Assembly: GCA_038873195.1 (NCBI GenBank)
Contig: JAVZEV010000001.1
Location: forward strand, 1,144,490 to 1,208,489
Direction: 5' to 3'
DNA length: 64,000 nt
Source of the DNA: Candidatus Bathyarchaeia archaeon
GTDB taxonomy: Archaea; Thermoproteota; Bathyarchaeia; Bathyarchaeales; Bathycorpusculaceae
Shown here: positions 41,525-50,273 of the stretch, piece by piece
Layout: each line of letters begins with the position of its first letter
Position numbering within the stretch: the first letter of the stretch is position 1
Notes under the pieces: model-generated
Database searches by the model: none
Seen by the model: the letters and a program-made list of their open reading frames with translations, nothing else
What the model was told of the DNA's origin: nothing
Made by a program: the position numbers and the translations under genes

Positions 41525-42310
41525 TTGCGTGTTAAAGAAATCGTGAACGAGAAGCATCCGTCAATTTATGATGATGAACTTGCAACTAAAGCCCGTGCAA
41601 TAATACGTGATTTCGCGTTAAGAATTCTTCCCGTAACTGATGGACATAAAAAGCTTTTAGGTGTAGTTTCACGTGGCAATGTAATGGTTATTTCCTCTTC
41701 CGTTTCGCCTATAAGAGTAAAAGGTATAATGGCAAGTCCCAAATATACTGCAACGATTGAAGAAGACGCTTTCTCGGCAGTCAAAGAAATTATTAAGCAA
41801 GACGAATGGAACATACCAGTAGTAGATTCACATCAAGAAAGAACTTACAAAGGAGTTCTAGGATTAGAAAATTTCATCGACGCCATAATCAAAACAAGCC
41901 CAGAAAAGCTTTCTAAGGCAGTTTCAGAAATAATGTCAGAAAAAATTGTAACATGCACACCAGAAGACGAAGTGGACAACATCTGGCGCTTGATGCAAAC
42001 CAAATCTCTTGCTGGGATTCCAGTTGTCAAAAAAGATAAACTTGTAGGCATTGTCACACAAAAAGACCTTCTCCAAAGTGGTGCGTTATTGCCAACTTTT
42101 GAATCTAAAAAGGGACGTTTCCTTGCTTCTACGAAAGTTTCTAACATAATGAAAACACAAGTGATAGCTGTTAAACCTTCAATAAAAGTCATCAGAGTTG
42201 CTAAAATAATGGTTTCAAAAGATATAGGCAGAGTCCCAGTTGTAGATGAAGAGGGCAAGTTGATTGGGATAGTTGACCGAGAAGATGTTGCCAGATTAAT
42301 TGTGAAATGA
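41525..42310 (+). CDS. Four-CBS-domain protein, 261 aa
   Basis: Four CBS motifs fill the protein: VKEIVNEKHPSIYDDE, VKGIMASPKYTATIEEDAFS, VSEIMSEKIVTCTPEDEVDN and VSNIMKTQVIAVKPSIKVIR, each ending in a GI/GV-strand such as LVGIVTQKDLL. No catalytic domain is present. The start is TTG 41525 with GAGGCGG upstream, 11 nt after the previous stop. It probably senses adenine nucleotides and acts through a partner protein. Confidence 0.9.
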   Translation: MRVKEIVNEKHPSIYDDELATKARAIIRDFALRILPVTDGHKKLLGVVSRGNVMVISSSVSPIRVKGIMASPKYTATIEEDAFSAVKEIIKQDEWNIPVVDSHQERTYKGVLGLENFIDAIIKTSPEKLSKAVSEIMSEKIVTCTPEDEVDNIWRLMQTKSLAGIPVVKKDKLVGIVTQKDLLQSGALLPTFESKKGRFLASTKVSNIMKTQVIAVKPSIKVIRVAKIMVSKDIGRVPVVDEEGKLIGIVDREDVARLIVK

Positions 42311-42322
42311 GAGGAAAATCAA

Positions 42323-43231
42323 TTGAGTAGAGAAAGTTTCAGGCGAACGTTAAGGGGTAAAGGCCCTGTTTCATTAAAAACTCATCCTTCCAAAAAACGT
42401 GAAGGCGAAATACTGCATATTGCAAAAAGCCCTGTTGTGACAATGGCTCCGACGACTCCAATTTATGATGCAGTGCGAATGATGGCTAAAGAAGGATTCC
42501 GTCGAATACCAATCGCTAATCCAGGAACAAAAACGCTTGAAGGAATAGCAACAGCCACAGATATAATAGATTACTTGGGTGGAGGAAAAAAATTTGAGAT
42601 AATCCAGCAAAAATATGGCGGGAACATTTTCAAAGCTATAAACGAGCCAATAAGACTTATTATGACAAAAAATGTTGTTTCAATCAAAACTTCTGCAAAA
42701 ATAAGTGAAGCTATAGCGCTAATGACGGAGAAAAATCTTGGTGGTTTACCAGTTGTTGACGAAGAAAATCATGTTAGAGCAATAATTACGGAGCGGGACA
42801 TTGCCAACATGTTCGCCGACAGAATAAGCGACGTAAAAGTTTCTGAGTTGATGTCAGAAAAAGTGGTGACGGCATTACCAACAACGACAATCTTTGAGGT
42901 GGAAAAAACCGTGACGGCGCAAGGTTTCAGAAGACTGCCCATAATTTCCGACGGCAAAGTAGTAGGTATTATAACAACCATGGATATTATACGATTTTTC
43001 GGTTCCGGCGAAGTATTCGCATATTTACGTTCAGGAACTATAGTGCAAGTTTTGAGCACTCCAGCGCTTAAGATAGCAACAAAAAACGTTGCTACCATCA
43101 GCCCAAATGCTGATGTTGGTCAAGCAGCAAAAATAATGAAGGACAAAGATATAGGCGCTGTTCCAGTTGTTGTTAATGATAAGATTGTTGGCATAATAAC
43201 AGAAAGAGACTTTTTCAAAATAATAGAGTAA
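42323..43231 (+). CDS. Four-CBS-domain protein, 302 aa
   Basis: A basic N-terminal segment (RRTLRGKGPVSLKTHPSKKR) precedes four CBS domains (AKSPVVTMAPTTPIYDAV, IMTKNVVSIKTSAKISEA, LMSEKVVTALPTTTIFEV and IATKNVATISPNADVGQA), the last ending GIITERDFFKI. TTG 42323 follows GAGG by nine bases. It completes a run of ten CBS domains in three adjacent genes. The pyrC gene follows 52 nt downstream, which may be why such sensors sit here, but no link is proven. Confidence 0.9.
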   Translation: MSRESFRRTLRGKGPVSLKTHPSKKREGEILHIAKSPVVTMAPTTPIYDAVRMMAKEGFRRIPIANPGTKTLEGIATATDIIDYLGGGKKFEIIQQKYGGNIFKAINEPIRLIMTKNVVSIKTSAKISEAIALMTEKNLGGLPVVDEENHVRAIITERDIANMFADRISDVKVSELMSEKVVTALPTTTIFEVEKTVTAQGFRRLPIISDGKVVGIITTMDIIRFFGSGEVFAYLRSGTIVQVLSTPALKIATKNVATISPNADVGQAAKIMKDKDIGAVPVVVNDKIVGIITERDFFKIIE

Positions 43232-43283
43232 AGCAAACTCTTATCACATAATTCCGCCAAATTTATAGAAGAGAGTAATCGTC

Positions 43284-44624
43284 TTGGGCGTTGACTTAGT
43301 CTTACGCAACGCAAAAGCTTATGTAGACAAAAAACTAGTGGACTGCAGTTTTGCAATAAACGAAGGCAGAATTCTAAAAATAGGCAAAGAAGCTACCATG
43401 CCCAAGGCGGAAACAAAAATTGATCTAAAAAACCTCCTTGTTTTGCCTGGCTTAATAGATGTTCATGTGCATCTTCGAGACGAAGAAAAAGCCTACAAAG
43501 AAGATTTCTACAGCGGAACAGCTGCAGCAGCTGCAGGTGGAATAACGACAGTTTTGGACATGCCCAACAACAATCCCGTTACAATGAGTATTGAGGCTCT
43601 AAAGAATCGAATGAAAAAGGCTGAAAAGAAGATATTGGTTAATGTGGGCTTCTATTCTGAATTTCCGAAAAAGAATAGCGAGATAGAAAAAATTATTGCT
43701 GAGGGCACTGTGGCTTTCAAACTTTTTATGGCTGAGCAAGTCGGCGGGTTAAACATTGATGATGATGGCGCTCTTCTGACGGCTTTTGGAATCGCTGCGA
43801 GAATGAAAGTTCCAATAGCTGTTCATGCAGAAGATAAGTCAAGCTTGAAAGAAGCTGAACACAAATTCAAACGTGCTAACCGTAATGATATTGACGCATT
43901 TCTCAAGGCACATTCCACAAACGCTGAAGCAAAAGCAGTAAAACGCATACTGAGCATATCCAAACAAATTGGCGCACACATTCATTTCTGTCACGTAAGC
44001 ACGAAAGATGGTTTGAGCATAATTGTTGATGAAAAGAAAAAAGGAATGCCAATAACTTGCGAAGCAACACCGCATCATCTACTTATCTCTTCAAACGAAC
44101 TAAAACGAATCGGAACTTTAGCATTAACAATGCCGCCTGTACGAGAAAAACACCATCGCGATGCTCTCTGGAAGGGAATTAAAAACGGCTGGATTGACAT
44201 TATTGCATCAGACCACGCGCCACATACTCTGGAGGAGAAAAAAGCGAATAGCATTTGGGATGTTAAGGTTGGTGTGCCAGGATTAGAAACAACACTTCCG
44301 TTAATACTTACCGAAGTCAACCGCGGAAGACTATCAATAGCCGACGTTGTAAGTTTGATGGCTGAAAAACCTGCTGAAATCTTCAAGTTAACAAGTAGAG
44401 GCTATTTAAAAGAGGGTTATAGTGCTGATTTAACAGTGATAGATTTAAATAAAAAGTATGGAATTGACGCGTCAAAGTTTCATTCTAAAGCAAAATATTC
44501 CCCCTTCGACAAGTGGACAGTAGAGGGAAAACCCGTTAAAACATTCGTTAACGGTCAATTAGTAATGGAAGACGAAAAAATTGTAGCAAAGCCAGGAAGC
44601 GGGCAAATTATCCGGAGAGAATAA
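43284..44624 (+). CDS. pyrC: Dihydroorotase, 446 aa
   Basis: Cyclises carbamoyl-aspartate in pyrimidine synthesis. The metal motif is DVHVHLRDEE, with LDMPNNNPVT after it; VAFKLFMAEQVGG has the lysine that is carbamylated in type I enzymes. HAEDKSS, HFCHVSTKDG and ASDHAPHTLEEK (catalytic Asp) follow. The length is typical of the archaeal/bacterial class I type. The start is TTG 43284. It is three bases from the Mut7-C gene, so probably co-transcribed. Confidence 0.95.
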   Translation: MGVDLVLRNAKAYVDKKLVDCSFAINEGRILKIGKEATMPKAETKIDLKNLLVLPGLIDVHVHLRDEEKAYKEDFYSGTAAAAAGGITTVLDMPNNNPVTMSIEALKNRMKKAEKKILVNVGFYSEFPKKNSEIEKIIAEGTVAFKLFMAEQVGGLNIDDDGALLTAFGIAARMKVPIAVHAEDKSSLKEAEHKFKRANRNDIDAFLKAHSTNAEAKAVKRILSISKQIGAHIHFCHVSTKDGLSIIVDEKKKGMPITCEATPHHLLISSNELKRIGTLALTMPPVREKHHRDALWKGIKNGWIDIIASDHAPHTLEEKKANSIWDVKVGVPGLETTLPLILTEVNRGRLSIADVVSLMAEKPAEIFKLTSRGYLKEGYSADLTVIDLNKKYGIDASKFHSKAKYSPFDKWTVEGKPVKTFVNGQLVMEDEKIVAKPGSGQIIRRE

Positions 44625-44627
44625 GCT

Positions 44628-45107
44628 GTGAAATTTATTGTTGACGGCATGCTTGGAAAGTTGACGCGTTGGCTTCGCATGTTAGGGCATAACGTAAAAT
44701 ATTCAAACAAACTTGATGATGCCAAATTAATAACAATAGCCAAAAAAGAACGGAGAATTTTGCTTACAAGAGATTTGGAGCTTTATCAACAAGCCATAGC
44801 AAAAGGACTTGACGCCTTTTACTTAGAAGGAACAACAGAGGCAGAAAGACTAGCATTTCTTGCAAAGCGATTCAAAATAGAACTGGAAATAAACATGGAA
44901 AAATCTAGATGCCCAAAATGCAACACTCGAGTAAAACCAATTCCTAAAGAAAAAGTAGTCAATAAAGTAGAAAAAAACACGTTCTCCAACTACAACGAGT
45001 TCTGGGAATGTCCCAAATGCGAAAAAATCTACTGGCAAGGCGCACACTGGACAAGAATTAGAAACACGCTGGATACAGCAAAAGAAAACTTGAAAAAGTC
45101 AAAGTAG
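44628..45107 (+). CDS. Mut7-C/PIN-like RNase-domain protein with zinc ribbon, 159 aa
   Basis: The N-terminal part is the Mut7-C (DUF82) PIN-like fold: KFIVDGMLGKLTRWLRMLGH has the conserved acidic residue and RRILLTRDLELYQQA a second one. The C-terminal part is a zinc ribbon with CPKCNTRVKPI and CPKCEKIYW. Families of this type are predicted RNases. It follows pyrC by three bases and converges with rpoK (23 nt). Confidence 0.88.
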   Translation: MKFIVDGMLGKLTRWLRMLGHNVKYSNKLDDAKLITIAKKERRILLTRDLELYQQAIAKGLDAFYLEGTTEAERLAFLAKRFKIELEINMEKSRCPKCNTRVKPIPKEKVVNKVEKNTFSNYNEFWECPKCEKIYWQGAHWTRIRNTLDTAKENLKKSK

Positions 45108-45130
45108 AAAAAGTAATTACTATTATTTGT

Positions 45131-45367
45131 TTATTTTTCCTCAAGAAGCCACTTCAACGGAATATCTTGGTAAGTTCCATCAGGCAACGTTCGCCTAATA
45201 GTCATAGGCAAAATTCCAGCCTCAAGCTCCTTTAACGCAATGTCTATCAGACTTGAAAAGCCTTCTGACACGTCAATGAGTATGGGTGCACCCATTGAAA
45301 TTTGCAGAGCCCTAGCCCCAACTATCCTTGCTTTCTCGAAACGCGTAAGCTTTGGAGGACCTATCAA
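45131..45367 (-). CDS. rpoK: RNA polymerase subunit Rpo6/RpoK, 78 aa
   Basis: Archaeal homologue of Rpb6/omega, an assembly factor of RNA polymerase. LTRFEKARIVGARALQISMG, then APILID and LPMTIRRTLPDGTYQDIPLK, are unmistakable. The TTG at 45367 is the only good start; further upstream the frame hits the TAG that ends the thermosome gene. It lies 28 nt downstream of the thermosome gene on the same strand. Confidence 0.93.
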   Translation of the reverse strand: MIGPPKLTRFEKARIVGARALQISMGAPILIDVSEGFSSLIDIALKELEAGILPMTIRRTLPDGTYQDIPLKWLLEEK

Positions 45368-45394
45368 AATTTTCTTCTCTTTTCTCGACGTTTT

Positions 45395-47053
45395 CTAATA
45401 CTCTCCAGCACCTGGATATCCAGCGCCTGGAGGTCCACCACCAGGTGGTGTTGGTGGGGTTTTCATTTTTCCTGCAGCAATGACGTCGTCGATTTTTAGT
45501 ATCATTGAAGCTGCTTCTGTGGCTGATTTGATTATTTGTTTTTTGACGGATAGTGGTTCAAATACTCCAGCTTCGGTCATGTCTTGGACTTTTCCTGAGT
45601 GGACTTCGATTCCGTTCCATTTTTCGCCTTTTTCGTGTTTTGCTCTTAGTTCAGAGAGTATGTCGATTGGGTCCAGTCCTGCGTTTTCTGTCAGCGTTAT
45701 TGGGATGGCTTCTAGTGCCTCTGCGAAGCTTTTTACGGCGAGTTGTTCTCTTCCTGGAAGAGTTTCAGCGTATTTTTTGAGCATGCGTGAAACTTCAAGT
45801 TCTGGTGCGCCACCTCCAGCTACTATTTTGGGTTCTTCAACTACGTCTCTGACTACGCATAGGGCGTCATGTAGTGAACGTTCTGCTTCGTCTACTATGC
45901 GTTCGGTTCCGCCTCTTATGAGTATGGTGACAGCACGTGGATGTTTGCATCCTTCTACAAAGGTCATTTTGTCGTCGCCTATTTTGCGTTCTTCGACGAG
46001 GTTTGCGTAGCCTAGGTCTTCTGCGCTCATGTCGTCCATGTTGGTGATTATTTTCCCGCCTGTGGCTTTTGCGAGTTTTTCCATGTCTGATTTTTTGATT
46101 CGTCTTACTGTTAGGATTCCTTTTCTGGCTAGGAAGTGTTGTGCCATGTCATCTATGCCTTTTTCGCATAGCACTACGTTTGCGCCTATCGCGGCTATTT
46201 TCTCAACCATGTCACGTAGCATTTCTTCTTCTTGTTTTAGGAAAGCTTCCATTTGTTCGGGGCTTTCTATGTTGATTTTGGCGTCAAATTCTGTTTTTTC
46301 AATTTCTAATGGCGTATCAAGTAACGCTATTTTGGCTTTTTCAACGCGTTTAGGCATTCCGGAGTGAACGACTTCCTTGTCTAGGACGATGCCTTGAATG
46401 AGTTTGGTGTCTTTTAGTGATTCGCCTGGTTTCTTTTCTACTTTGACATCGTCTACGTCTGCTTTGTATTTTCCGTTTTCTTTTTCTGCAACTGCAAGTA
46501 TTGCTTTGACTGCTAAATCAGCAAGGTATTCTCTGTGTTCAGCTACGAGTTTGCTTGCCATCGATGTCATTGCGGCTTTTTTCAAGTATTCTTGCGTGTT
46601 GGATTCTGCGGGTATGGCGATTTTTTCTAAAATTTCTAATGCTTTTTCTGAGGCTTTCTTGTATCCGTCAATTATTATTGTTGGATGAATATTTTTTCCG
46701 ATGAGTTCTTCTGCCTTGCCAAGCAATTCGCCTGCAAGTATTACGGCGGTTGTTGTGCCATCTCCTGCTTCGTTGTCTTGTGTTTTTGCAACTTCTACCA
46801 TCATTTTTGCTGCTGGATGTTGGATGTCCATTTCGTCAAGGATTGTGCGTCCATCGCTGGTTATTGTTACGTCGCCAAAACTGTCCACAAGCATTTTGTC
46901 CATGCCTTTCGGTCCGAGGGCGCTTTTTACTGTTTCAGCCACTATTTTTGCGGCCATAATGTTTGTGTGCTGTGCTTCTTTTCCTCTGCTTCTGCTTGAG
47001 CCTTCTCTTAATACTAAAACTGGCACACCGCCTGCTTGAGCGGGTGATGACAA
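45395..47053 (-). CDS. thsA: Thermosome (group II chaperonin) subunit, 552 aa
   Basis: ATP-driven chaperonin subunit. [32 protein letters not shown] (ATP site), the apical domain and the C-terminal ATPase half are all present. The Gly-rich tail ends [15 protein letters not shown] instead of the common GGM repeats. The start TTG 47053 has GGAGG about 11 nt upstream. It is followed by rpoK on the same strand. Only this one subunit gene is in the window. Confidence 0.97.
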   Translation of the reverse strand: MSSPAQAGGVPVLVLREGSSRSRGKEAQHTNIMAAKIVAETVKSALGPKGMDKMLVDSFGDVTITSDGRTILDEMDIQHPAAKMMVEVAKTQDNEAGDGTTTAVILAGELLGKAEELIGKNIHPTIIIDGYKKASEKALEILEKIAIPAESNTQEYLKKAAMTSMASKLVAEHREYLADLAVKAILAVAEKENGKYKADVDDVKVEKKPGESLKDTKLIQGIVLDKEVVHSGMPKRVEKAKIALLDTPLEIEKTEFDAKINIESPEQMEAFLKQEEEMLRDMVEKIAAIGANVVLCEKGIDDMAQHFLARKGILTVRRIKKSDMEKLAKATGGKIITNMDDMSAEDLGYANLVEERKIGDDKMTFVEGCKHPRAVTILIRGGTERIVDEAERSLHDALCVVRDVVEEPKIVAGGGAPELEVSRMLKKYAETLPGREQLAVKSFAEALEAIPITLTENAGLDPIDILSELRAKHEKGEKWNGIEVHSGKVQDMTEAGVFEPLSVKKQIIKSATEAASMILKIDDVIAAGKMKTPPTPPGGGPPGAGYPGAGEY

Positions 47054-47168
47054 ATCAATTCAAACCTCCTTTAGTGCGTCTCAAATGAGTAACAGCATTA
47101 CAATATAAGTTTTTCTAAGGTTTAAGCGGAAATTTGGATTTTGCGGTGACACATTTTTGGAAAACTGG

Positions 47169-48278
47169 TTAGTTTGGTTTGAGTGTTGTTTTTAGTCCGG
47201 TTCCTGTTAGGATTATTACTGTTTTTTCATTTTTTGATGTTTCTTTATTGTTGAGTTGTTTTTTGTAGGATGCGTAGGCAACGGCTGAGCTTGGTTCTAC
47301 AAAGAAGCCTAATCGGGCTAGTTCTTTGAAGGCTTCTAAAATTTCCTTTTCATTAACTATTATTGCGTCGCTGTTTGTTTCTTTCAAGCTTTTTACCATG
47401 AGTTCTAATAGTGGAGGGTTTGTGCTTACTAGCGCGTCTGCGATTGATGTTATTTTTTCTGGCGGAGCATAGCGTAAATCCTTGAAACGATGATATAATG
47501 GTGAAACTTGCTGGGTTTGACAAGCGATTATTTTTGGTATTTTCTTTATTATGTTGGATTCTGTTAAGTGTTTGAATCCGTTTATGACGCCTAAAAGTAA
47601 TGTTCCAGCGGAAACTGGCAAGTAAACACGTTCTGGAGCTTGCCAATCTAACTGTTCAGCTATTTCGTAGGCGAGACTTCTTATGCCATCTCTAAACAAG
47701 GGATGCAGTATATGTCCAACATAGAATTTTCCTTTCTCGGGTTTTTGGGCTTCTTCAGCTACTTTGCTTCGGTTTCCTTTTACTTTGGTGACTTCTGCAT
47801 TGTAGAATTGGATTTGGTTGAATTTTGGTCCAGCGACGTTTTCTGGGACATAGATTTTTGCTTTTAAGTTTGCGCGCGCTGCGTATGCTGCTATTGATGC
47901 GCCTGCGTTGCCTGAGGAATCTTCGGCTATGTAGCCTTTCTTTTTCTTTATCTGTTTATGCAATGCGGAAATTAGTATTGTGGAACCTCTGTCTTTGAAT
48001 GAGCCAGTTGGGTTTAGGCTTTCCGTTTTTACGTAGCCGTTGCCTGACAGTTTGGTTAGTGGTGTCCATCCTTCGCCTAGAGTTATGATGTCTTCTTTTT
48101 TTATGTATGGGAAGAATTCCGCGTATCGCCATAGGCTTCGGTTTTCTTTGTGTATTTTTTTAGGTTCAAATTTTAGTTTGAGTTGAATGTTTAGGGGTTG
48201 GCTACATTTTGGACATTTGTAGTTAAGTAAGTTAAGAGATGAGTGATTGCATTCGGAGCATTTTATCTCGAAATGCAT
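47169..48278 (-). CDS. Threonine synthase-like PLP enzyme, 369 aa
   Basis: Fold type II PLP enzyme. An N-terminal zinc ribbon (CSECNHS...CPKCSQP) precedes GEGWTPLTKL and the PLP lysine in NPTGSFKDRGS. EDSSGNAGASIAAYAA is the substrate loop, and GTGLKTTLKPN closes the protein, as in threonine synthases. Threonine synthase (EC 4.2.3.1) is the usual call for this architecture in archaea. An alternative is a related beta-replacing enzyme such as cysteate synthase, or an O-phosphoserine user. It is divergent from the ETF genes. Confidence 0.88.
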   Translation of the reverse strand: MHFEIKCSECNHSSLNLLNYKCPKCSQPLNIQLKLKFEPKKIHKENRSLWRYAEFFPYIKKEDIITLGEGWTPLTKLSGNGYVKTESLNPTGSFKDRGSTILISALHKQIKKKKGYIAEDSSGNAGASIAAYAARANLKAKIYVPENVAGPKFNQIQFYNAEVTKVKGNRSKVAEEAQKPEKGKFYVGHILHPLFRDGIRSLAYEIAEQLDWQAPERVYLPVSAGTLLLGVINGFKHLTESNIIKKIPKIIACQTQQVSPLYHRFKDLRYAPPEKITSIADALVSTNPPLLELMVKSLKETNSDAIIVNEKEILEAFKELARLGFFVEPSSAVAYASYKKQLNNKETSKNEKTVIILTGTGLKTTLKPN

Positions 48279-48413
48279 GTGGTTAACTCTCTTTGGTGTA
48301 GTGAGAAGAGTTTGCGTATTTAACTTTAAGATTCGCGTTTGGCGGCAAAACTTTTAATATTTATAATGTTAAGCATGCATTTTCCTAAGTGTGAGCTAAG
48401 GGGATAAGAGAAG

Positions 48414-49208
48414 TTGAGGCGGATAATTGTTTGTTTGAAGCAAGCGGTTGATGTTTCTCAGTTAAAGACTGATTCAGTAACGAGGCGGTTGCTGGTGGAA
48501 AGTGCGCCGAGGAAGATGAGTGATTTTGACAGGAATGCGTTGGAAGAAGCCATACGAATCAAAGAAAAGTTAGGCGGTGATGTTGAGATTGTCACCGTGA
48601 CCGTAACTGCAGAAGATGCTAAGGCGGTTTTGCGTGAAGCGCTTGCAATGGGTGCGGATAAGGCGTACATGGTTTATGATGCAAGCCTTAGGGATATTGA
48701 CACGTGGGGCACTGCTTATGTTTTGGCTGAAGCTATCAAGAAGATTGGCGTGTTTGATTTGATTCTTTGCGGAGAAACTAGTTTGGATGGTTTTTCTGGT
48801 GTGGTTGGTGCGCGGTTGGCGGAGTTGCTTGGTTTGTCGCATGTTGGTTATGTTAGGAAGTTGTTGGTGGAGAGTGAAGCGGTTGTTGCTGAGAGATTGC
48901 TTGAGGATGTTGTTGAAACTGTTAGGGTGGGTTTGCCTTTGCTTGTTTCTGTTACGCGTGGGATTAATCAGCCTAGGATTCCTTCGTTGATGATGATTAT
49001 GAAGGCGTCTAAGAAGGAGATTGTTCTGTGGTCGGTTGAGGATTTGGGTTTGCAGAAGGAGAAGTTGGCTGCAAAGGTTGATGTGGTTGATGTTTTGGCG
49101 CCTAAGACGGAGCGTAAGAAGATTAGGATTGCTGGTGAAAGTGTGCAAGAGATTGCAGATAAATTGACGAAGGCGTTGATTCAGGAAGGCGTGGTGAAAA
49201 GAAGGTGA
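48414..49208 (+). CDS. etfB: Electron transfer flavoprotein, beta subunit, 264 aa
   Basis: EtfB/FixA family. RRIIVCLKQAVDVSQLKTDS opens, ALAMGADKAYMVYDAS and DLILCGETSLDGFSGVVGARL are typical of the AMP/FAD-binding alpha/beta fold, and VTRGINQPRIPSLMMIMKAS closes it. It accepts electrons from acyl-CoA dehydrogenases with EtfA. TTG 48414 follows AAGGGGA. The stop overlaps the etfA ribosome site, so they are co-expressed. Confidence 0.93.
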   Translation: MRRIIVCLKQAVDVSQLKTDSVTRRLLVESAPRKMSDFDRNALEEAIRIKEKLGGDVEIVTVTVTAEDAKAVLREALAMGADKAYMVYDASLRDIDTWGTAYVLAEAIKKIGVFDLILCGETSLDGFSGVVGARLAELLGLSHVGYVRKLLVESEAVVAERLLEDVVETVRVGLPLLVSVTRGINQPRIPSLMMIMKASKKEIVLWSVEDLGLQKEKLAAKVDVVDVLAPKTERKKIRIAGESVQEIADKLTKALIQEGVVKRR

Positions 49209-49215
49209 AGTGTGT

Positions 49216-50181
49216 ATGAGTGAATTTGGTGGTGTTTGGGTTTTTTCTGAAAGGCAAGATTTGATGTTGGAGATGCTTGGTAAAGCAAGGGAAATTGCGG
49301 ACAAATGGCAATCAGAAGTAATTGCGGTTGTTCTTGGTTTTAATGTACAAGGCAGAGTGGAGGAACTGATAAAATGCGGGGCTGACAAGGTTTATCTTGC
49401 AGAGAATTCTATGTTAGAGAGTTTCCGTTTAGAATGTTATCTTAAAGTTTTGCATGATTTGGTTGTCAGTTATAAGCCGGAGATTGTGTTGATTGGTTCG
49501 ACGCGGAATGGGAAATCGCTTGCTGCGAGATTGGCGACTCGACTTGATGCTGGAATTATTCCTGATTGTAACTGGTTGGACATTGACGGGCAAGGACGAT
49601 TGGTAGGCGAAAGGATAACTTATGGAGGAAATGCTGTTGCAAAAGTTGCGTTTAAAGTTAAGCCATGTATTGTTACGATTCCTTCGCGGGTGTTTGAGAA
49701 GCCAGAGCCAAAAGAGCGGAATGGTCAATTGGTTAGGTTGGATGTGAAAATTGAAGAACCAAAGACTAAGGTGGTTGACGTTAAGCCTTTGGAAACGAGT
49801 AGTGTTAGGCTTGAGGATGCTGATGTGATAGTGAGTTGTGGGCGTGGTTTAGAGAAGAAGGAGGATAAGGTGTTGTTAGAGGAGTTGGCGGGTGTTCTTG
49901 GCGGCGTTGTGGGGAACACGCGTCCTTTGGCTGAGGACAGGAAATGGTTTACGGAGTGGGTTGGTTTGTCTGGACATAAGGTTAAGCCGAAATTGTATAT
50001 TGCATGTGGGATTTCTGGTGTGATTCAGCATGTTGCTGGGATTAGGGATGCGAAGGTTATTGTGGCGGTTAATAAAGATGAGAATGCGCCGATTTTTGAA
50101 GTGGCGGATTATGGTGTGGTTGGTAATCTTTATGATGTTTTGCCTGCGTTGAAAGATGCTTTAAAGAAGCAGCTTGAGTAG
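49216..50181 (+). CDS. etfA: Electron transfer flavoprotein, alpha subunit, 321 aa
   Basis: EtfA/FixB family. GVWVFSERQDLMLEMLGKAR opens; the C-terminal FAD domain has WVGLSGHKVKPKLYIACGIS, then IRDAKVIVAVNKDENAPIF and VADYGVVGNLYDVLPAL. ATG 49216 is preceded by AGGTGA seven bases upstream; the longer GTG at 49210 adds two residues. The acyl-CoA dehydrogenase gene converges about 90 nt away, its likely electron donor. An ETF:quinone oxidoreductase or FixC/X is not in the window. Confidence 0.94.
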   Translation: MSEFGGVWVFSERQDLMLEMLGKAREIADKWQSEVIAVVLGFNVQGRVEELIKCGADKVYLAENSMLESFRLECYLKVLHDLVVSYKPEIVLIGSTRNGKSLAARLATRLDAGIIPDCNWLDIDGQGRLVGERITYGGNAVAKVAFKVKPCIVTIPSRVFEKPEPKERNGQLVRLDVKIEEPKTKVVDVKPLETSSVRLEDADVIVSCGRGLEKKEDKVLLEELAGVLGGVVGNTRPLAEDRKWFTEWVGLSGHKVKPKLYIACGISGVIQHVAGIRDAKVIVAVNKDENAPIFEVADYGVVGNLYDVLPALKDALKKQLE

Positions 50182-50273
50182 GTGTGTGAAAAGAGTATAC
50201 CCCCCTTATAAATACGTTGAACTTTTGGTTGATTGTGATTTGGCTTTTGAGTTTGGAAAGGTGAAAAGGGTGG

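Noticed and set aside
40907-41557. 216-aa minus-strand frame opposite the first CBS gene
   Set aside because: Ser/Leu-rich mirror of the CBS coding sequence, no motif; the plus-strand CBS protein is well supported.
48570-49388. 272-aa minus-strand frame across etfB and the start of etfA
   Set aside because: Asn/Gln/His-rich low-complexity translation typical of an antisense frame; the ETF genes on the plus strand are clear.
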